From assembly GCA_947497945.1 (NCBI GenBank), contig CANMIP010000029.1:22185-86184 (forward strand): DNA of 64,000 nt, read 5' to 3'. The notes under the pieces were generated by a model. The model was not told the DNA's origin. It ran no database searches and worked only from the letters and a program-made list of their open reading frames with translations. A program made the translations under genes and the position numbers. Of the stretch, positions 1 through 8,666 are shown piece by piece. The stretch is from an uncultured Tropicimonas sp. (GTDB lineage Bacteria; Pseudomonadota; Alphaproteobacteria; Rhodobacterales; Rhodobacteraceae). Positions within the stretch are counted from its first letter, which is position 1. Each line of letters starts with the position of its first letter.

Positions 1-415
1 CATAGACCTGGTCGCCGCCATGCAGCAGCAGCGAGACCGGCGCGCGGGCATGGTCGAGACGCAGCCGCGCCCACATGGCATTGCGCTCCGAGCCGGCGCG
101 GTCGAGATCGCCGACCTCCTCGCCATTGCAGGAGACATAGGCCAGCCGCAGCGCGCCCTCGGGCAGCCCGGCCAGATCGTGGTCGATACCGTTCCAGCGG
201 TAGGAGGGCGATGGCGCGCAGGGCAGGGCGAACCGGACCCGGAGCGCCTTGACCCGTCCGAAATCGGCAAGCGGCTCGGGAGTGTGTTCGCCATCCGAGG
301 TTTCGATTGGCGGGCAGGGATGGTCCTCCGCCGCCAGGAAGAGGGCGGCAAGGTGGAGATGCCCGTCCCGGATCTCGTCCAGGAAGAGGATGGGGCCGAT
401 CAGTGCCGGGAGCAT
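1..415 (-). CDS. PhoD-like alkaline phosphatase family protein, N-terminal part (cut by window edge)
   Basis: Only the first 138 residues lie in the window; the gene runs off the left edge. The visible part ends in a stretch of the form YVSCNGEE...RNAMWARLRL...LLLHGGDQVY. That is the metal-binding entry of PhoD-type metallophosphatases (an S/C-N pair, then GGDQVYAD) preceded by the usual beta-sandwich region. I see no signal peptide, so a cytoplasmic enzyme is possible. The ATG at 415 is the first plausible start in frame; a GTG further upstream cannot be excluded. It is the last gene of a minus-strand series after the ArgE-like gene. The family assignment is from motifs only, and the substrate (phosphomonoester or phosphodiester) is unknown. 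Confidence 0.7.
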   Translation of the reverse strand, partial: MLPALIGPILFLDEIRDGHLHLAALFLAAEDHPCPPIETSDGEHTPEPLADFGRVKALRVRFALPCAPSPSYRWNGIDHDLAGLPEGALRLAYVSCNGEEVGDLDRAGSERNAMWARLRLDHARAPVSLLLHGGDQVY

Positions 416-513
416 CGGTCTGTGGCCATCTGCGTCTGGCGGCGTTCTGAAGGCATGGCGGTCTCCTGTCCCGGTTGGGCGGCGGGTCAAACCCGTATCG
501 TGAAAGGATTGGT

Positions 514-1677
514 CTAGCCGGTCTGGAGAGTCCGGGCCAGTCCGCAGAGCATGTCCAGACAGCGCGCGAGCTGCGTGACTTCGAGGAACTCGTCGGGCTG
601 GTGCGCCTGCGCGATGGCGCCCGGGCCGCAGATCACGGCGGATATCCCCATCGCCTGAAACAACCCCGCCTCGGTGCCGAAGGCGACGCAGGCGGCATCG
701 GTCTCGCCGGTCAGCCGGGCCACGAGATCGCGCGCCGGGTTCTCGGCCATTGGCACCAAACCGGCGATCTCGCCGATGATCTCGGTCTCGACCCGCGACT
801 CGGGCGCGATGCGGCGCATTTCCGGCAGGAGGTCCTCCTCGCAGAAGGCACGCACGGCATCGCGCATGAAGAGGCCGTCGGCGGCCACGACAGGCCGGGT
901 CTCCCATTCGACCTCCGCCGTACCGGCCAGCACATTGCGCGCCGTGCCGCCATGGATCTGGCCGACATTGAGCGTGCTCCAGGGCGGCTCGAACCGGCTT
1001 TCCACCCGTGCCCGCGCCCGCAATTCGTCGCGCAACGAGAGCAGGTGATGCACGAAGCGCACCGCGTATTCGGCGGCGTTCACCCCCGCCTCCGGGGTCG
1101 AGCCATGGCCCTGCGTGCCGGTGAAACGGGTCGTGTATTCGTTGCAGCCCTTGTGGCCCTCTACGAGCCGCATCCCCGTCGGCTCGCCGATAATGGCCAT
1201 GGCGGGGGCAATCTCGCGTTCCTGAAGCTCGCGGACGAGCTGCCGGGCGCCGAGACAGCCCACCTCCTCGTCATAGGTGAAGGCGAAATGCAGCGGGCGG
1301 CGCAACTCGGCAGCGGTGAAATCGGGCAGGCAGGCGAGCGTGGCGGCAAGGAAGCCCTTCATGTCGCAGCTGCCGCGCCCATAGAGCCGGCCGTCCTGCT
1401 GGCGCATCCGGAACGGGTCCGCGCTCCAGCCCGGCCCCTCGGCCGGGACGACATCGGTATGGCCTGACAGCACGATCCCGCCCGGGCCGTCCGGACCCAG
1501 CGTGGCGAAGAGATTGGCCTTGCGCCCGGCGCTGTCATGGAACAGCTCGACCCGGGCGCCGGCCTCCGAGAACCGCGCGGCGAGGCGGGCGATGATCTCC
1601 AGGTTGGAGGCCGAGGAGATTGTCGGAAAGGCGATCAGCTCGTCGAGGAGCGCGATGGCGCGGGCAAGCCGGTCCAT
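514..1677 (-). CDS. argE: ArgE-like acetylornithine deacetylase (M20 peptidase family)
   Basis: A 387-residue M20 metallohydrolase, the usual length for ArgE. Zinc ligands and the catalytic pair are visible: SGHTDVVP (His73, Asp75), GRGSCDMKG (Asp105) and the general base in YDEEVG (Glu137/138), followed by GEPT. ArgE removes the acetyl group from N-acetylornithine; relatives deacylate other N-acyl amino acids. The start at 1677 is chosen because it lies two bases after the stop of the upstream DoeA-like gene, so the two are surely co-transcribed. A longer frame would overlap that gene. Next to an M24 hydrolase related to ectoine hydrolase and a GlxA-type regulator, a catabolic N-acetyl-diamine deacetylase is as likely as arginine biosynthesis. 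That alternative role is inference. Confidence 0.82.
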   Translation of the reverse strand: MDRLARAIALLDELIAFPTISSASNLEIIARLAARFSEAGARVELFHDSAGRKANLFATLGPDGPGGIVLSGHTDVVPAEGPGWSADPFRMRQQDGRLYGRGSCDMKGFLAATLACLPDFTAAELRRPLHFAFTYDEEVGCLGARQLVRELQEREIAPAMAIIGEPTGMRLVEGHKGCNEYTTRFTGTQGHGSTPEAGVNAAEYAVRFVHHLLSLRDELRARARVESRFEPPWSTLNVGQIHGGTARNVLAGTAEVEWETRPVVAADGLFMRDAVRAFCEEDLLPEMRRIAPESRVETEIIGEIAGLVPMAENPARDLVARLTGETDAACVAFGTEAGLFQAMGISAVICGPGAIAQAHQPDEFLEVTQLARCLDMLCGLARTLQTG

Positions 1678-1679
1678 CT

Positions 1680-2864
1680 TCAGGGCTTCACGAAGAGCTT
1701 GCGCGGCCGGTCGCAGAAGCATTCGGCCGGGCCTTCGGGGCGGATCAGGATGCTTTCAGTGATCTCCAGCCCCCAATCCTCCATCCAGAGCCCCGGCATG
1801 AAGTGGAAGCTCATGCCCGGTTCGAGAACGGTCTTGTCCTCGGCGCGGAAGGAGATCGTGCGCTCGCCCCAGTCTGGCGGATAGCTCAGGCCGATCGGGT
1901 AGCCGCAGCGCGCGCCGCGCTCGATCCCGGCGCGCTCCAGCGGGGCGGCCAGCGCATTGGCCACGTCGCAGGCCCGGTTGCCCGCGCGCGCCGCTTCCAA
2001 CCCGGCCTCCAGCCCCTCGACCAGCGCGGCTTCCGCCCGCAGCAGCGCGTCGCTCGGCGGGCCGAGCGAGACCGTCCGGCAAAGGGGCACGTGATAACGG
2101 CGATAGCAGCCGGCCAGCTCGAAAAAGGTCGCCTCGCCGGAGCGGAAGGGCGCGCCATTCCAGGTCAGATGCGCCGCCGAGGCATCCGGCCCGCTGGGCA
2201 GCATCGGCACGATGGCCGGGTAGTCGCCCCAGTCCTCGCCATTGCCCAGCACCTGGTCGCGCAGGATCTCCGCCACCAGCTCGTTCTTGCGCATCCCCGG
2301 CTCGATCCGCTCGATCACGCCATCCATGACCCGCTCGGCAATGCCGCCGGCCTTGCGCAGGAAGGCGATCTCCTCGTCGGATTTCACCCCGCGTTGCCAG
2401 TTGACCAGCGCCGTGGCATCGACAAGCTCCGCCTCCGGCAGCGCAGCCAGCAGCGTGGTATAGGCCTTGGCCGAGAAATAGTAATTCTCCATCTCGACGC
2501 CGATCCGGCCGCGCCCATGGCCGGTTTCGCGGATGATCTCGGAGAGATCCATCATCGGATGGTGCTCTGTCGACTGCACAAACGTATCCGCATAGGCGCG
2601 CACATACTCCGCCGCCATCCAGACCGTGCGCAGCGCGCCATTGGCATCCATGCCGCGCCCCCACCAGAGCGGGTCCCTGTCGCCGAAGACCAGCACCCCC
2701 TGATGGACATAGAAGGACCAGCCGTCATAGCCGGTCAGCCAGGCCATGTTGGACGGATCCTCGACGAAGAGCAGGTCCAGCCCGGCCGCGTCCATCGCGG
2801 CGCGGGTCTTTGCCAGGCGACGGGCATATTCGGCGCGGCTGAAGGGAAGGTCTCGGGCGCTCAT
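1680..2864 (-). CDS. doeA: M24 family hydrolase, ectoine hydrolase (DoeA/EutD)-like
   Basis: This 394-residue protein of the M24 (creatinase/aminopeptidase P) fold has an N-terminal creatinase domain (about 1-160) and a C-terminal pita-bread domain. Stretches recalled from DoeA are present: NMAWLTGYDGWSFYVHQ near the start, LVNWQRGVKS in the middle, and YPIGLSYPPDWGERT and MSFHFMPGLW towards the end. DoeA opens the ectoine ring to N-acetyl-diaminobutyrate. However, the classical Asp/His/Glu metal set of M24 peptidases is only partly obvious, as in DoeA. The start at 2864 follows a strong ribosome site (AGGAGGAG, seven bases ahead). The rest of the ectoine pathway (doeB, doeC, doeD) is not recognisable here, so a related cyclic substrate is possible. 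Confidence 0.75.
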   Translation of the reverse strand: MSARDLPFSRAEYARRLAKTRAAMDAAGLDLLFVEDPSNMAWLTGYDGWSFYVHQGVLVFGDRDPLWWGRGMDANGALRTVWMAAEYVRAYADTFVQSTEHHPMMDLSEIIRETGHGRGRIGVEMENYYFSAKAYTTLLAALPEAELVDATALVNWQRGVKSDEEIAFLRKAGGIAERVMDGVIERIEPGMRKNELVAEILRDQVLGNGEDWGDYPAIVPMLPSGPDASAAHLTWNGAPFRSGEATFFELAGCYRRYHVPLCRTVSLGPPSDALLRAEAALVEGLEAGLEAARAGNRACDVANALAAPLERAGIERGARCGYPIGLSYPPDWGERTISFRAEDKTVLEPGMSFHFMPGLWMEDWGLEITESILIRPEGPAECFCDRPRKLFVKP

Positions 2865-3106
2865 GCGGGCTCCTCCTGGCGATGCTTTGGCGCGGGCGCT
2901 TGGCCCCCGGGGCGGGGCCTGTTCAACCGGTTGCGGAGACCCGTGCCGTCCGCAGACGTCGAAGCCCCCATGGGGGCGGTCTGGTGGCGAGCATAGCGGG
3001 CGGCGCGCTCCCGCTGTCAAGCCCGGGCGGGCCGGGAGCGGGGTGCGCGGGGACAATCGACCTGTTTCGCCGCGCCTGCCGATTTGCAGGGCATTCCCGG
3101 CAGCGC

Positions 3107-4087
3107 TCACTCGGGCGGCCGGTCGCTCGCCGCGCGTTGCCGGGTCGGGGTGACGTCGTAGCGGGCGCGGTAGACACGGGAGAAATGCCCCGTCGAGCCG
3201 AAGCCGCAGGCATGGGCGATCTCGGTCACCGACATTTCGGTCTGCAGCAGCAGGTTGCGCGCCCGCTCCAGCCGCAGGTCGGTGGCGAATTTCTTCGGGC
3301 TGCATTTCATGTAGCGCCCGAAGAGCCGTTCGAGCTGCCGGGTCGATATGCCGAGTTCCGCCGCGATCTCGGGGGGCGACATCGGCTCCTCCATCCGGTC
3401 GGTCATCAGCCGAACCGCATCGGCGATATGGCGGTTGCGCAGCCCGTAGCGCGATTGCAGCGAGTAGCGCTGGGCGGCGTCGGCATTGCGCGCGGTGTTG
3501 TAGAGCATCTGGTCGGAGACGGCGATTGCGAGATCGGTGCCATGCGCCCGGCCGATGAGATGCAGCATGAGATCCGCCGTCGCCGTGCCCCCGGACGCGG
3601 TGGGGTACTTGGAATCGGGGACATAGACGCTGCGGATCAGCCGCACCTGCGGGAAGAGCTCTTCGAACCCGTCATGGAACTGCCAGTGGATCGTCGCCCG
3701 CCGCCCGTCCAGCAGCCCGGCCTTGGCCAGCACATAGGCGCCGGAGCAGAGCGCGCCGATCTTCGTGCCCCGCGCTCGCTCGCGGCGGATATAGGCCAGC
3801 AGGCCCGGCGAGATCCGTTGCTCGACATTATGCCCTGACAGGATCAGCAGCGTGTCGCCGGAGGGCACGGGCTCCAGCCCGTAATCGACAAGCGTCCGCG
3901 TCCCGTTCGAGCAGACGGCTTCGCGCCCGTTTTCCGAGGCCAGCCGCCAGCGATAAAGCGCTCGGTCCTGAAGCATGTTGGCAATGCGAAGGGGTTCGAT
4001 CGCGCAGGAGAATGCGAGATGCGTGAAATCCTCGACAAGGAGGATGGTGAAGCCCTGAATGTCGGTTTCGGTCGTCGACCCGTCCAT
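3107..4087 (-). CDS. GlxA family transcriptional regulator (DJ-1/PfpI domain plus AraC HTH)
   Basis: A 326-residue regulator. The N-terminal half (about 10-200) is a DJ-1/PfpI-like amidotransferase fold with the nucleophile-elbow sequence GALCSGAYVLAKAG. The C-terminal 100 residues form an AraC/XylS double helix-turn-helix (IAAELGISTRQLERLFGRY, then EIAHACGFGSTGHFSRVYRARY). Proteins of this build (GlxA, GbdR, CdhR, ArgR of pseudomonads) control catabolism of betaines, carnitine and amino acids. It is divergent from the GntR gene, with 94 bp between start codons. Start at 4087 keeps the standard GlxA length; the open frame continues upstream over the GntR promoter. It is a candidate regulator for the methylated-solute genes at 8.6-21 kb (inference). 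Confidence 0.85.
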   Translation of the reverse strand: MDGSTTETDIQGFTILLVEDFTHLAFSCAIEPLRIANMLQDRALYRWRLASENGREAVCSNGTRTLVDYGLEPVPSGDTLLILSGHNVEQRISPGLLAYIRRERARGTKIGALCSGAYVLAKAGLLDGRRATIHWQFHDGFEELFPQVRLIRSVYVPDSKYPTASGGTATADLMLHLIGRAHGTDLAIAVSDQMLYNTARNADAAQRYSLQSRYGLRNRHIADAVRLMTDRMEEPMSPPEIAAELGISTRQLERLFGRYMKCSPKKFATDLRLERARNLLLQTEMSVTEIAHACGFGSTGHFSRVYRARYDVTPTRQRAASDRPPE

Positions 4088-4145
4088 TTTTGCCGTGTTC
4101 TGTTCGCGATTCCCCTGTTCTACATTGGGACAAGAAAAATACAAA

Positions 4146-4155
4146 CTGTATACAG
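4146..4155. promoter_or_regulatory. Perfect palindrome CTGTATACAG, candidate GntR operator
   Basis: A perfect 10-bp palindrome lies 27 bp before the GntR start codon and between the divergent AraC and GntR genes. FadR/FCD-type GntR regulators bind short palindromes of the TGTATACA type and usually control their own promoter. A partial second copy (ATCGTATCCAG) follows at once. Binding by this GntR is inferred from position. Confidence 0.5.
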
Positions 4156-4181
4156 ATCGTATCCAGCGGCAGGAGCGCCCC

Positions 4182-4892
4182 ATGACCGACCCTGACCCAA
4201 CGCCGAAAACCGCCGCCTGTGAAGATTTGCGCCGGTCCATCCTGCTGCAGGAGATCGCGCCCGGCACGCCGCTCGACGAGGCCGCGCTCTGCGCCCGCTA
4301 TGGGATGTCGCGCACGCCGCTGCGCGAGGTGATGCAGCAGCTTGCCGGCGAGGGCTATGTCGTCCAGCGGCAGAAACGCGGGGCACAGGTCTCCGACATG
4401 TCGCACAAGACGCTGCGCGATTTCTTCCTCGCCGCGCCGATGATCTATGCCGCGGTCCTGCAACTGGCCACGGCCAATGCGACCGCCGCGCAGCTGCGCG
4501 CGCTCAAGGCGGCGCAGCAGGATTTCCGGGACGCGCTGGATGGCGGCGACGTGGCCGAGCGCACGCTGGCCAATGACCGGTTCCACAGGGTGACCGGCGA
4601 TATGGCGGATAATCTCTACCTGTTGCCCAGCTTCTACCGCCTGCTGATCGATCACGCGCGGATCGGGATGACCTTCTTCCATTCCCGCTCGGCGGAGCGG
4701 GCCGAAACGCTGGCCGCCTCGGCGCGCCAGCATGACGCGATGATCGCGGCCATCGAGGATCGCGACCCGACCGCCGCCACCCAGCTGGCGCAAGCGCATT
4801 GGGCGCTGTCGCGCCACGAAATCGAGCAATTCGTGATGCCGGAGGGGCTGGACGCCCCTCTCGGTGCCGCGCCCCGCGCCGCTGCCCTGTGA
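4182..4892 (+). CDS. GntR family transcriptional regulator, FCD subfamily
   Basis: A 236-residue regulator with an N-terminal winged helix (about 10-75; CARYGMSRTPLREVMQQLAGEGYVVQRQKRGAQV) and a C-terminal all-helical FCD ligand domain that keeps the metal-binding pattern (NDRFH and a late His in ARQHDAMIAAI). The start at 4182 is set by AGGAGCG six bases upstream; the frame is open further upstream but crosses the promoter. It is followed eight bases later by the DapA-like gene, so it probably forms one operon with the aldolase, aldehyde dehydrogenase and FAD oxidoreductase and represses it until the pathway substrate binds. The effector is unknown. Confidence 0.88.
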   Translation: MTDPDPTPKTAACEDLRRSILLQEIAPGTPLDEAALCARYGMSRTPLREVMQQLAGEGYVVQRQKRGAQVSDMSHKTLRDFFLAAPMIYAAVLQLATANATAAQLRALKAAQQDFRDALDGGDVAERTLANDRFHRVTGDMADNLYLLPSFYRLLIDHARIGMTFFHSRSAERAETLAASARQHDAMIAAIEDRDPTAATQLAQAHWALSRHEIEQFVMPEGLDAPLGAAPRAAAL

Positions 4893-4899
4893 GGATGCG

Positions 4900-5817
4900 A
4901 TGACAGCCAGAATGCGTTTTTCCGGAATCTACACGCCCGTCGTGACCCCCTATGACGCCGAGGGCACTGCCCGGCTCGATGCGTTGGAGGCGGTGATCGA
5001 GCATCTGGTCGCCGCCGGCGTGCATGGCGTGATCTCGGGCGGCTCGACGGGCGAGAACTATGCCCAGACGGTCGAGGAGCGGGTGGCGCTGGCGCGGTTC
5101 ACCAAAGCGCGGCTGGACGGGCGCCTGCCGCTGATTGTCGGCACCGGCGCCATGCGCACGGCAGACAGTCTCGCGCTGGCCAAAGCCGCGCGCGAGATGG
5201 GCGCTGACGCGATCCTCGTCGCCTCGCCGCCCTATGCCGTGCCGACCGAGCAGGAAAACGCGCTCAACGTGCTGGCCATCGACCGCGCGGCCGACCTGCC
5301 GATCATGCTCTACAATTATCCCGGCCGCACCGGCACCCATATGGGCGACGCGTTTCTCGACCGGGTGGGGCGGTCGCGCAATATCTGCGCGATCAAGGAA
5401 AGCTCGGGCGATATCAACCGCGTCCACACGCTGGCGCGCGACTACCCGCATATCCAGATGCTCTGCGGTATGGACGACCAGGCGCTGGAATTCTTCGCCT
5501 GGGGCGCGCCGGGCTGGGTTTGCGCAGGATCGAACTTCCTGCCGCGCGAGCATGTCGCGCTCTGGCGCGCCTGCGCGGTGGAAGGGGATTTCGCCAAGGG
5601 GCGGCGGATCATGTCGGCGATGATGCCGCTGATGCGGGTGCTGGAGCAGGGCGGGAAGTTCATCCAATGCGTAAAGCACGGGGTGGAGATGGCCGGGCTG
5701 GAGGCCGGGCCGCCGCGCCCGCCGCTCAAACCGCTCAACAAGGATGACAAGCGGCAGTTGGAACTGGTGGTGCGGGTCCTGAAACGGACCATCGCCGAGA
5801 TCGAGGCGGAGGGCTGA
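4900..5817 (+). CDS. Dihydrodipicolinate synthase (DapA)-family aldolase/lyase
   Basis: A 305-residue class I aldolase of the DapA/NAL superfamily. The Schiff-base lysine is Lys166 in AIKESSGD, the proton-relay tyrosine is Tyr140 in LYNYPGRTG, and the pyruvate carboxylate loop is GGSTGENY (48-54). DapA relatives in catabolic operons act on keto acids, for example 4-hydroxyproline-derived pyrroline carboxylate or keto-deoxy sugars. The operon (regulator, DapA-like, aldehyde dehydrogenase, FAD oxidase) resembles hydroxyproline or related amino-acid breakdown sets rather than lysine synthesis. The stop is two bases before the aldehyde dehydrogenase start. Exact substrate unknown. Confidence 0.85.
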   Translation: MTARMRFSGIYTPVVTPYDAEGTARLDALEAVIEHLVAAGVHGVISGGSTGENYAQTVEERVALARFTKARLDGRLPLIVGTGAMRTADSLALAKAAREMGADAILVASPPYAVPTEQENALNVLAIDRAADLPIMLYNYPGRTGTHMGDAFLDRVGRSRNICAIKESSGDINRVHTLARDYPHIQMLCGMDDQALEFFAWGAPGWVCAGSNFLPREHVALWRACAVEGDFAKGRRIMSAMMPLMRVLEQGGKFIQCVKHGVEMAGLEAGPPRPPLKPLNKDDKRQLELVVRVLKRTIAEIEAEG

Positions 5818-5819
5818 GA

Positions 5820-7319
5820 ATGGACGATTTGCTGACCCATGAGGAATACAGGGCCATCGCGCGCGACCTGCTCTTGCCGAGCACGGCCTTCATCGACGGC
5901 GCCTGGCGCCCGGCAGCTTCCGGCGCGACATTCGAGACGGTGAACCCGGCCACCGGCGCGGTGCTCGCGGAGATCTCCGCCTGTGGCGCGGAGGATGTGG
6001 ATTTCGCCGTCGCCAGGGCGCGGGAGGCTTTCGAGGATGGCCGCTGGTCGAAGCGCCCCCCCTCCGAGCGCAAGGAGGTGCTGATCCGCCTGGCCAGGCG
6101 GATCGCCCGCAATGCGCGCGAGCTGGCGGTGCTGGAAAGCCTCGACTCCGGCAAGACGATCTATGATTGCGAAACCGTGGACCTGCCCGAGACCATCCAC
6201 TGTCTCAAGTGGCATGCCGAGGCGATCGACAAGATCTACGACCAGGTCGCGCCCGCCTCCGACGACCATATCGCCATGATCCTCCGCGAGCCGGTGGGCG
6301 TGGTCGGACTGGTGCTGCCGTGGAATTTCCCGCTGCTGATGCTGGCCTGGAAGATCGGGCCCGCGCTTGCAGCGGGATGCTCGGTGGTGGTGAAACCGGC
6401 CGAGGAGACCTCGATGACCGCGCTGCGCGTGGCCGAACTGGCCGTGGAGGCGGGGCTGCCGAAGGGTGTGTTCAACGTCGTCCCCGGCGGCGGGCCGGAG
6501 GTCGGCGAGCCGCTCGGCCGGCACATGGATGTCGACATGGTCTCTTTCACCGGCTCGACCGAGACCGGGCGCCGCTTCCTGCATTACGCCGCCGACAGCA
6601 ACCTCAAGGAGGTGGTGCTGGAGATGGGCGGCAAGAATCCCTGCATCGTGCTGGAGGATGCCGAGACACTCGATCGGGTTGCCGCGCATGTGGTCAATGG
6701 CGCTTTCTGGAACATGGGCGAGAACTGTTCGGCGACCTCCCGGCTGATCGTCCATGCGGATATAAAGGACGCGCTGCTCGCCCGTATCCTCGCCCATGCG
6801 CGCGAATGGGTCCTGGGCGACCCGCTGGATCCGGAGACCCGCATTGGCGCGCTGGTCTCGACGGCGCATTTCGAGAAGGTCGCGGCCTATCTCGATGCTG
6901 GTATCAAGACCCATCTGGGCGGGGGGACCGAGGGCGGGGCCTGGGTCGAGCCGACGGTGATGGAGGTCGAGCGGCTCTCGCCCGCCGCGCGCGAGGAGAT
7001 CTTCGGGCCCGTTCTCTCGGTCCTGACGGTGCGCGGCTACGACGAGGCCATCGCGCTGGCCAATGACACCGAGTACGGGCTGGCCGCCTCGATCTTCACC
7101 GCCAATATCAAGCGCGCGCTGCGCGGGGCGCGGGCGTTGCGCGCCGGTACGGTCACGGTGAACAGCTATGGCGAGGGCGATATCTCCACGCCCTTCGGCG
7201 GTTTCAAGGCCTCCGGTTTCGGCGGGCGAGACAACGGGTTGCACGCCCATGACCAATATACCCAGCTCAAGACGATCTGGGTCGACCTCGCGGATGATGA
7301 TGACGAGGCGGTGGGGTGA
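5820..7319 (+). CDS. NAD(P)-dependent aldehyde dehydrogenase
   Basis: A full-length 499-residue aldehyde dehydrogenase. The oxyanion-hole motif VLPWNFPL (Asn169), the catalytic base in VLEMGGKNP (Glu268) and the nucleophile in GENCSATSRL (Cys303) are all present. It resembles the PuuC/betaine-aldehyde group, which oxidises amino-aldehydes to acids. Encoded between the DapA-like aldolase and an FAD amine oxidoreductase, with a GTGA overlap to the latter, it should oxidise the aldehyde made within the same pathway. Candidates are 2-oxoglutarate semialdehyde, an aminobutyraldehyde or betaine aldehyde; the sequence does not decide between them. Confidence 0.9.
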   Translation: MDDLLTHEEYRAIARDLLLPSTAFIDGAWRPAASGATFETVNPATGAVLAEISACGAEDVDFAVARAREAFEDGRWSKRPPSERKEVLIRLARRIARNARELAVLESLDSGKTIYDCETVDLPETIHCLKWHAEAIDKIYDQVAPASDDHIAMILREPVGVVGLVLPWNFPLLMLAWKIGPALAAGCSVVVKPAEETSMTALRVAELAVEAGLPKGVFNVVPGGGPEVGEPLGRHMDVDMVSFTGSTETGRRFLHYAADSNLKEVVLEMGGKNPCIVLEDAETLDRVAAHVVNGAFWNMGENCSATSRLIVHADIKDALLARILAHAREWVLGDPLDPETRIGALVSTAHFEKVAAYLDAGIKTHLGGGTEGGAWVEPTVMEVERLSPAAREEIFGPVLSVLTVRGYDEAIALANDTEYGLAASIFTANIKRALRGARALRAGTVTVNSYGEGDISTPFGGFKASGFGGRDNGLHAHDQYTQLKTIWVDLADDDDEAVG

Positions 7320-8644
7320 CGCGCTACACCGCCTGTCGGCTGCCCAGACAGCCGGGGCCGGCGGGGTGGAACCGGCTGTTGCCGCCGCCCGGGCCGGCGC
7401 GGGTGCTCGATGAGGACGCCACCGCAGACGTCGCGATCATCGGCGCGGGGTTTGCCGGGCTCTCCGCCGCGCGGCGGCTGGTGCAGCTCGATCCCGGCCT
7501 GAAAGTGGCGGTGCTGGAGGCGGGCCGCGTGGGCGAGGGGCCGGCGGGGCGCAATTCCGGCTTCATGATCGACCTGCCGCATGATCTCGCCTCCGAAAGC
7601 TATGCCGGGGCCGAGAGCCGGGACGCCGCGCAAACGCGTCTCAACCGCGTCGCCATCGGTTTCGCGGCGGAAGCGGCGGCAGATTACGGGCTGGGGCGCG
7701 CGGTGTTTGACCCTTGCGGCAAGATCAACGCCGCCGCCACGCGGGCAGGGGACGGGCATAACCGCGACTATGCCGCCCATCTCGCTATCATGGGCGAAGA
7801 CCACAGGCTGCTCGATGCGGCGGAAATGGCTGCGCTCACCGGCACGGAGTATTACAGCTCCGGCCTCTTCACCCCAGGCACCGTCATGCTGCAACCGGCC
7901 GCCTATATTCGCGGGCTGGCCGAGGGGCTGCGCCCCGCGATTGCGCTGCACGAGGACAGCCCGGTCACGGCGATCGTGGAGGAGGGCGCTGGCTGGCGGC
8001 TGGAGACGCCGCGCGCCGGTTTGCGCGCCACGAAGGTGATCCTCGCCAATAATGGCCATGCCGAGAGCTTCGGCTTTTTCGCCCGGCGGCTGATGCATGT
8101 CTTCACCTATGCCTCGATGACCGAGCCGCTGCCTATCGGCGCGCTTGGCGGCGAGGCGCGCTGGAGCGTGACGCCGGCCGATCCGATGGGCACGACCGTG
8201 CGGCGGATCGCGGGCGAGGGCGCAGGGCGTCTCGTCCTGCGCAGCCGGTTCACCTTCAATGCCTCGATGGAGGTCTCGGACCGGGCGGTCGCGGCGGCGG
8301 GGCGGCTGCATGACCGCAAATTTGCCGAGCGTTTCCCGATGCTGGCCGGGACGGGCATGGAGTTTCGCTGGGCCGGGGCGCTCTGCCTGAGCTGGAACGG
8401 CGTCCCGGCGCATGGCGAGGTGGCGCGCGGGATCTATTCCGCGGTCTGCCAGAACGGGTTGGGGACGTCGAAGGGCACGCTGGCGGGGATGTCGGCGGCC
8501 GAGATGGCGATGGGGCAGGGGAGCGCGATCACCCGTGGCTTCGCGGAGATGGAGGCGCCGAAGCGCCTGCCACCGGAGCCCCTTGCCACCATCGGCGCCA
8601 ATGCGACGCTGCGGTGGAAGGAATGGCGCGCCGGCCGCGAGTGA
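7316..8644 (+). CDS. FAD-dependent oxidoreductase (glycine/D-amino acid oxidase-like, PuuB/DadA type)
   Basis: A 442-residue DAO-fold flavoenzyme. The Rossmann dinucleotide site is at 40-60 (AIIGAGFAGLSAARRL), and the sequence GRNSGFMIDLPHDL typical of PuuB-like amine oxidoreductases follows. The C-terminal FAD-contacting strand (GIYSAVCQNGLGTSKGTLAG) is intact. The GTG start at 7316 overlaps the aldehyde dehydrogenase stop as GTGA, a clear translational coupling. The enzyme probably oxidises a C-N bond to an imine that hydrolyses to the aldehyde used by its neighbour. Its 3' end is also one arm of the terminator hairpin of the convergent binding-protein gene at 8667. Confidence 0.85.
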   Translation: MTRYTACRLPRQPGPAGWNRLLPPPGPARVLDEDATADVAIIGAGFAGLSAARRLVQLDPGLKVAVLEAGRVGEGPAGRNSGFMIDLPHDLASESYAGAESRDAAQTRLNRVAIGFAAEAAADYGLGRAVFDPCGKINAAATRAGDGHNRDYAAHLAIMGEDHRLLDAAEMAALTGTEYYSSGLFTPGTVMLQPAAYIRGLAEGLRPAIALHEDSPVTAIVEEGAGWRLETPRAGLRATKVILANNGHAESFGFFARRLMHVFTYASMTEPLPIGALGGEARWSVTPADPMGTTVRRIAGEGAGRLVLRSRFTFNASMEVSDRAVAAAGRLHDRKFAERFPMLAGTGMEFRWAGALCLSWNGVPAHGEVARGIYSAVCQNGLGTSKGTLAGMSAAEMAMGQGSAITRGFAEMEAPKRLPPEPLATIGANATLRWKEWRAGRE

Positions 8645-8653
8645 CGGCGCGCC
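8625..8653 (-). terminator. GC-rich hairpin after the first family 5 binding-protein gene
   Basis: Nine-base arms GGCGCGCCG (8625-8633) and CGGCGCGCC (8645-8653) lie just past the stop of the minus-strand gene ending at 8667, inside the last codons of the convergent oxidoreductase gene. The same arms follow the paralogous gene at 10618. There is no long U tract, so termination strength is uncertain. Confidence 0.45.
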
Positions 8654-8666
8654 GAGGGGCTATAGA

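Noticed and set aside
1620..2996. Plus-strand 458-codon frame opposite the DoeA-like gene
   Set aside because: Antisense to a clearly conserved gene, with Arg/Gly/His-rich composition typical of shadow frames.
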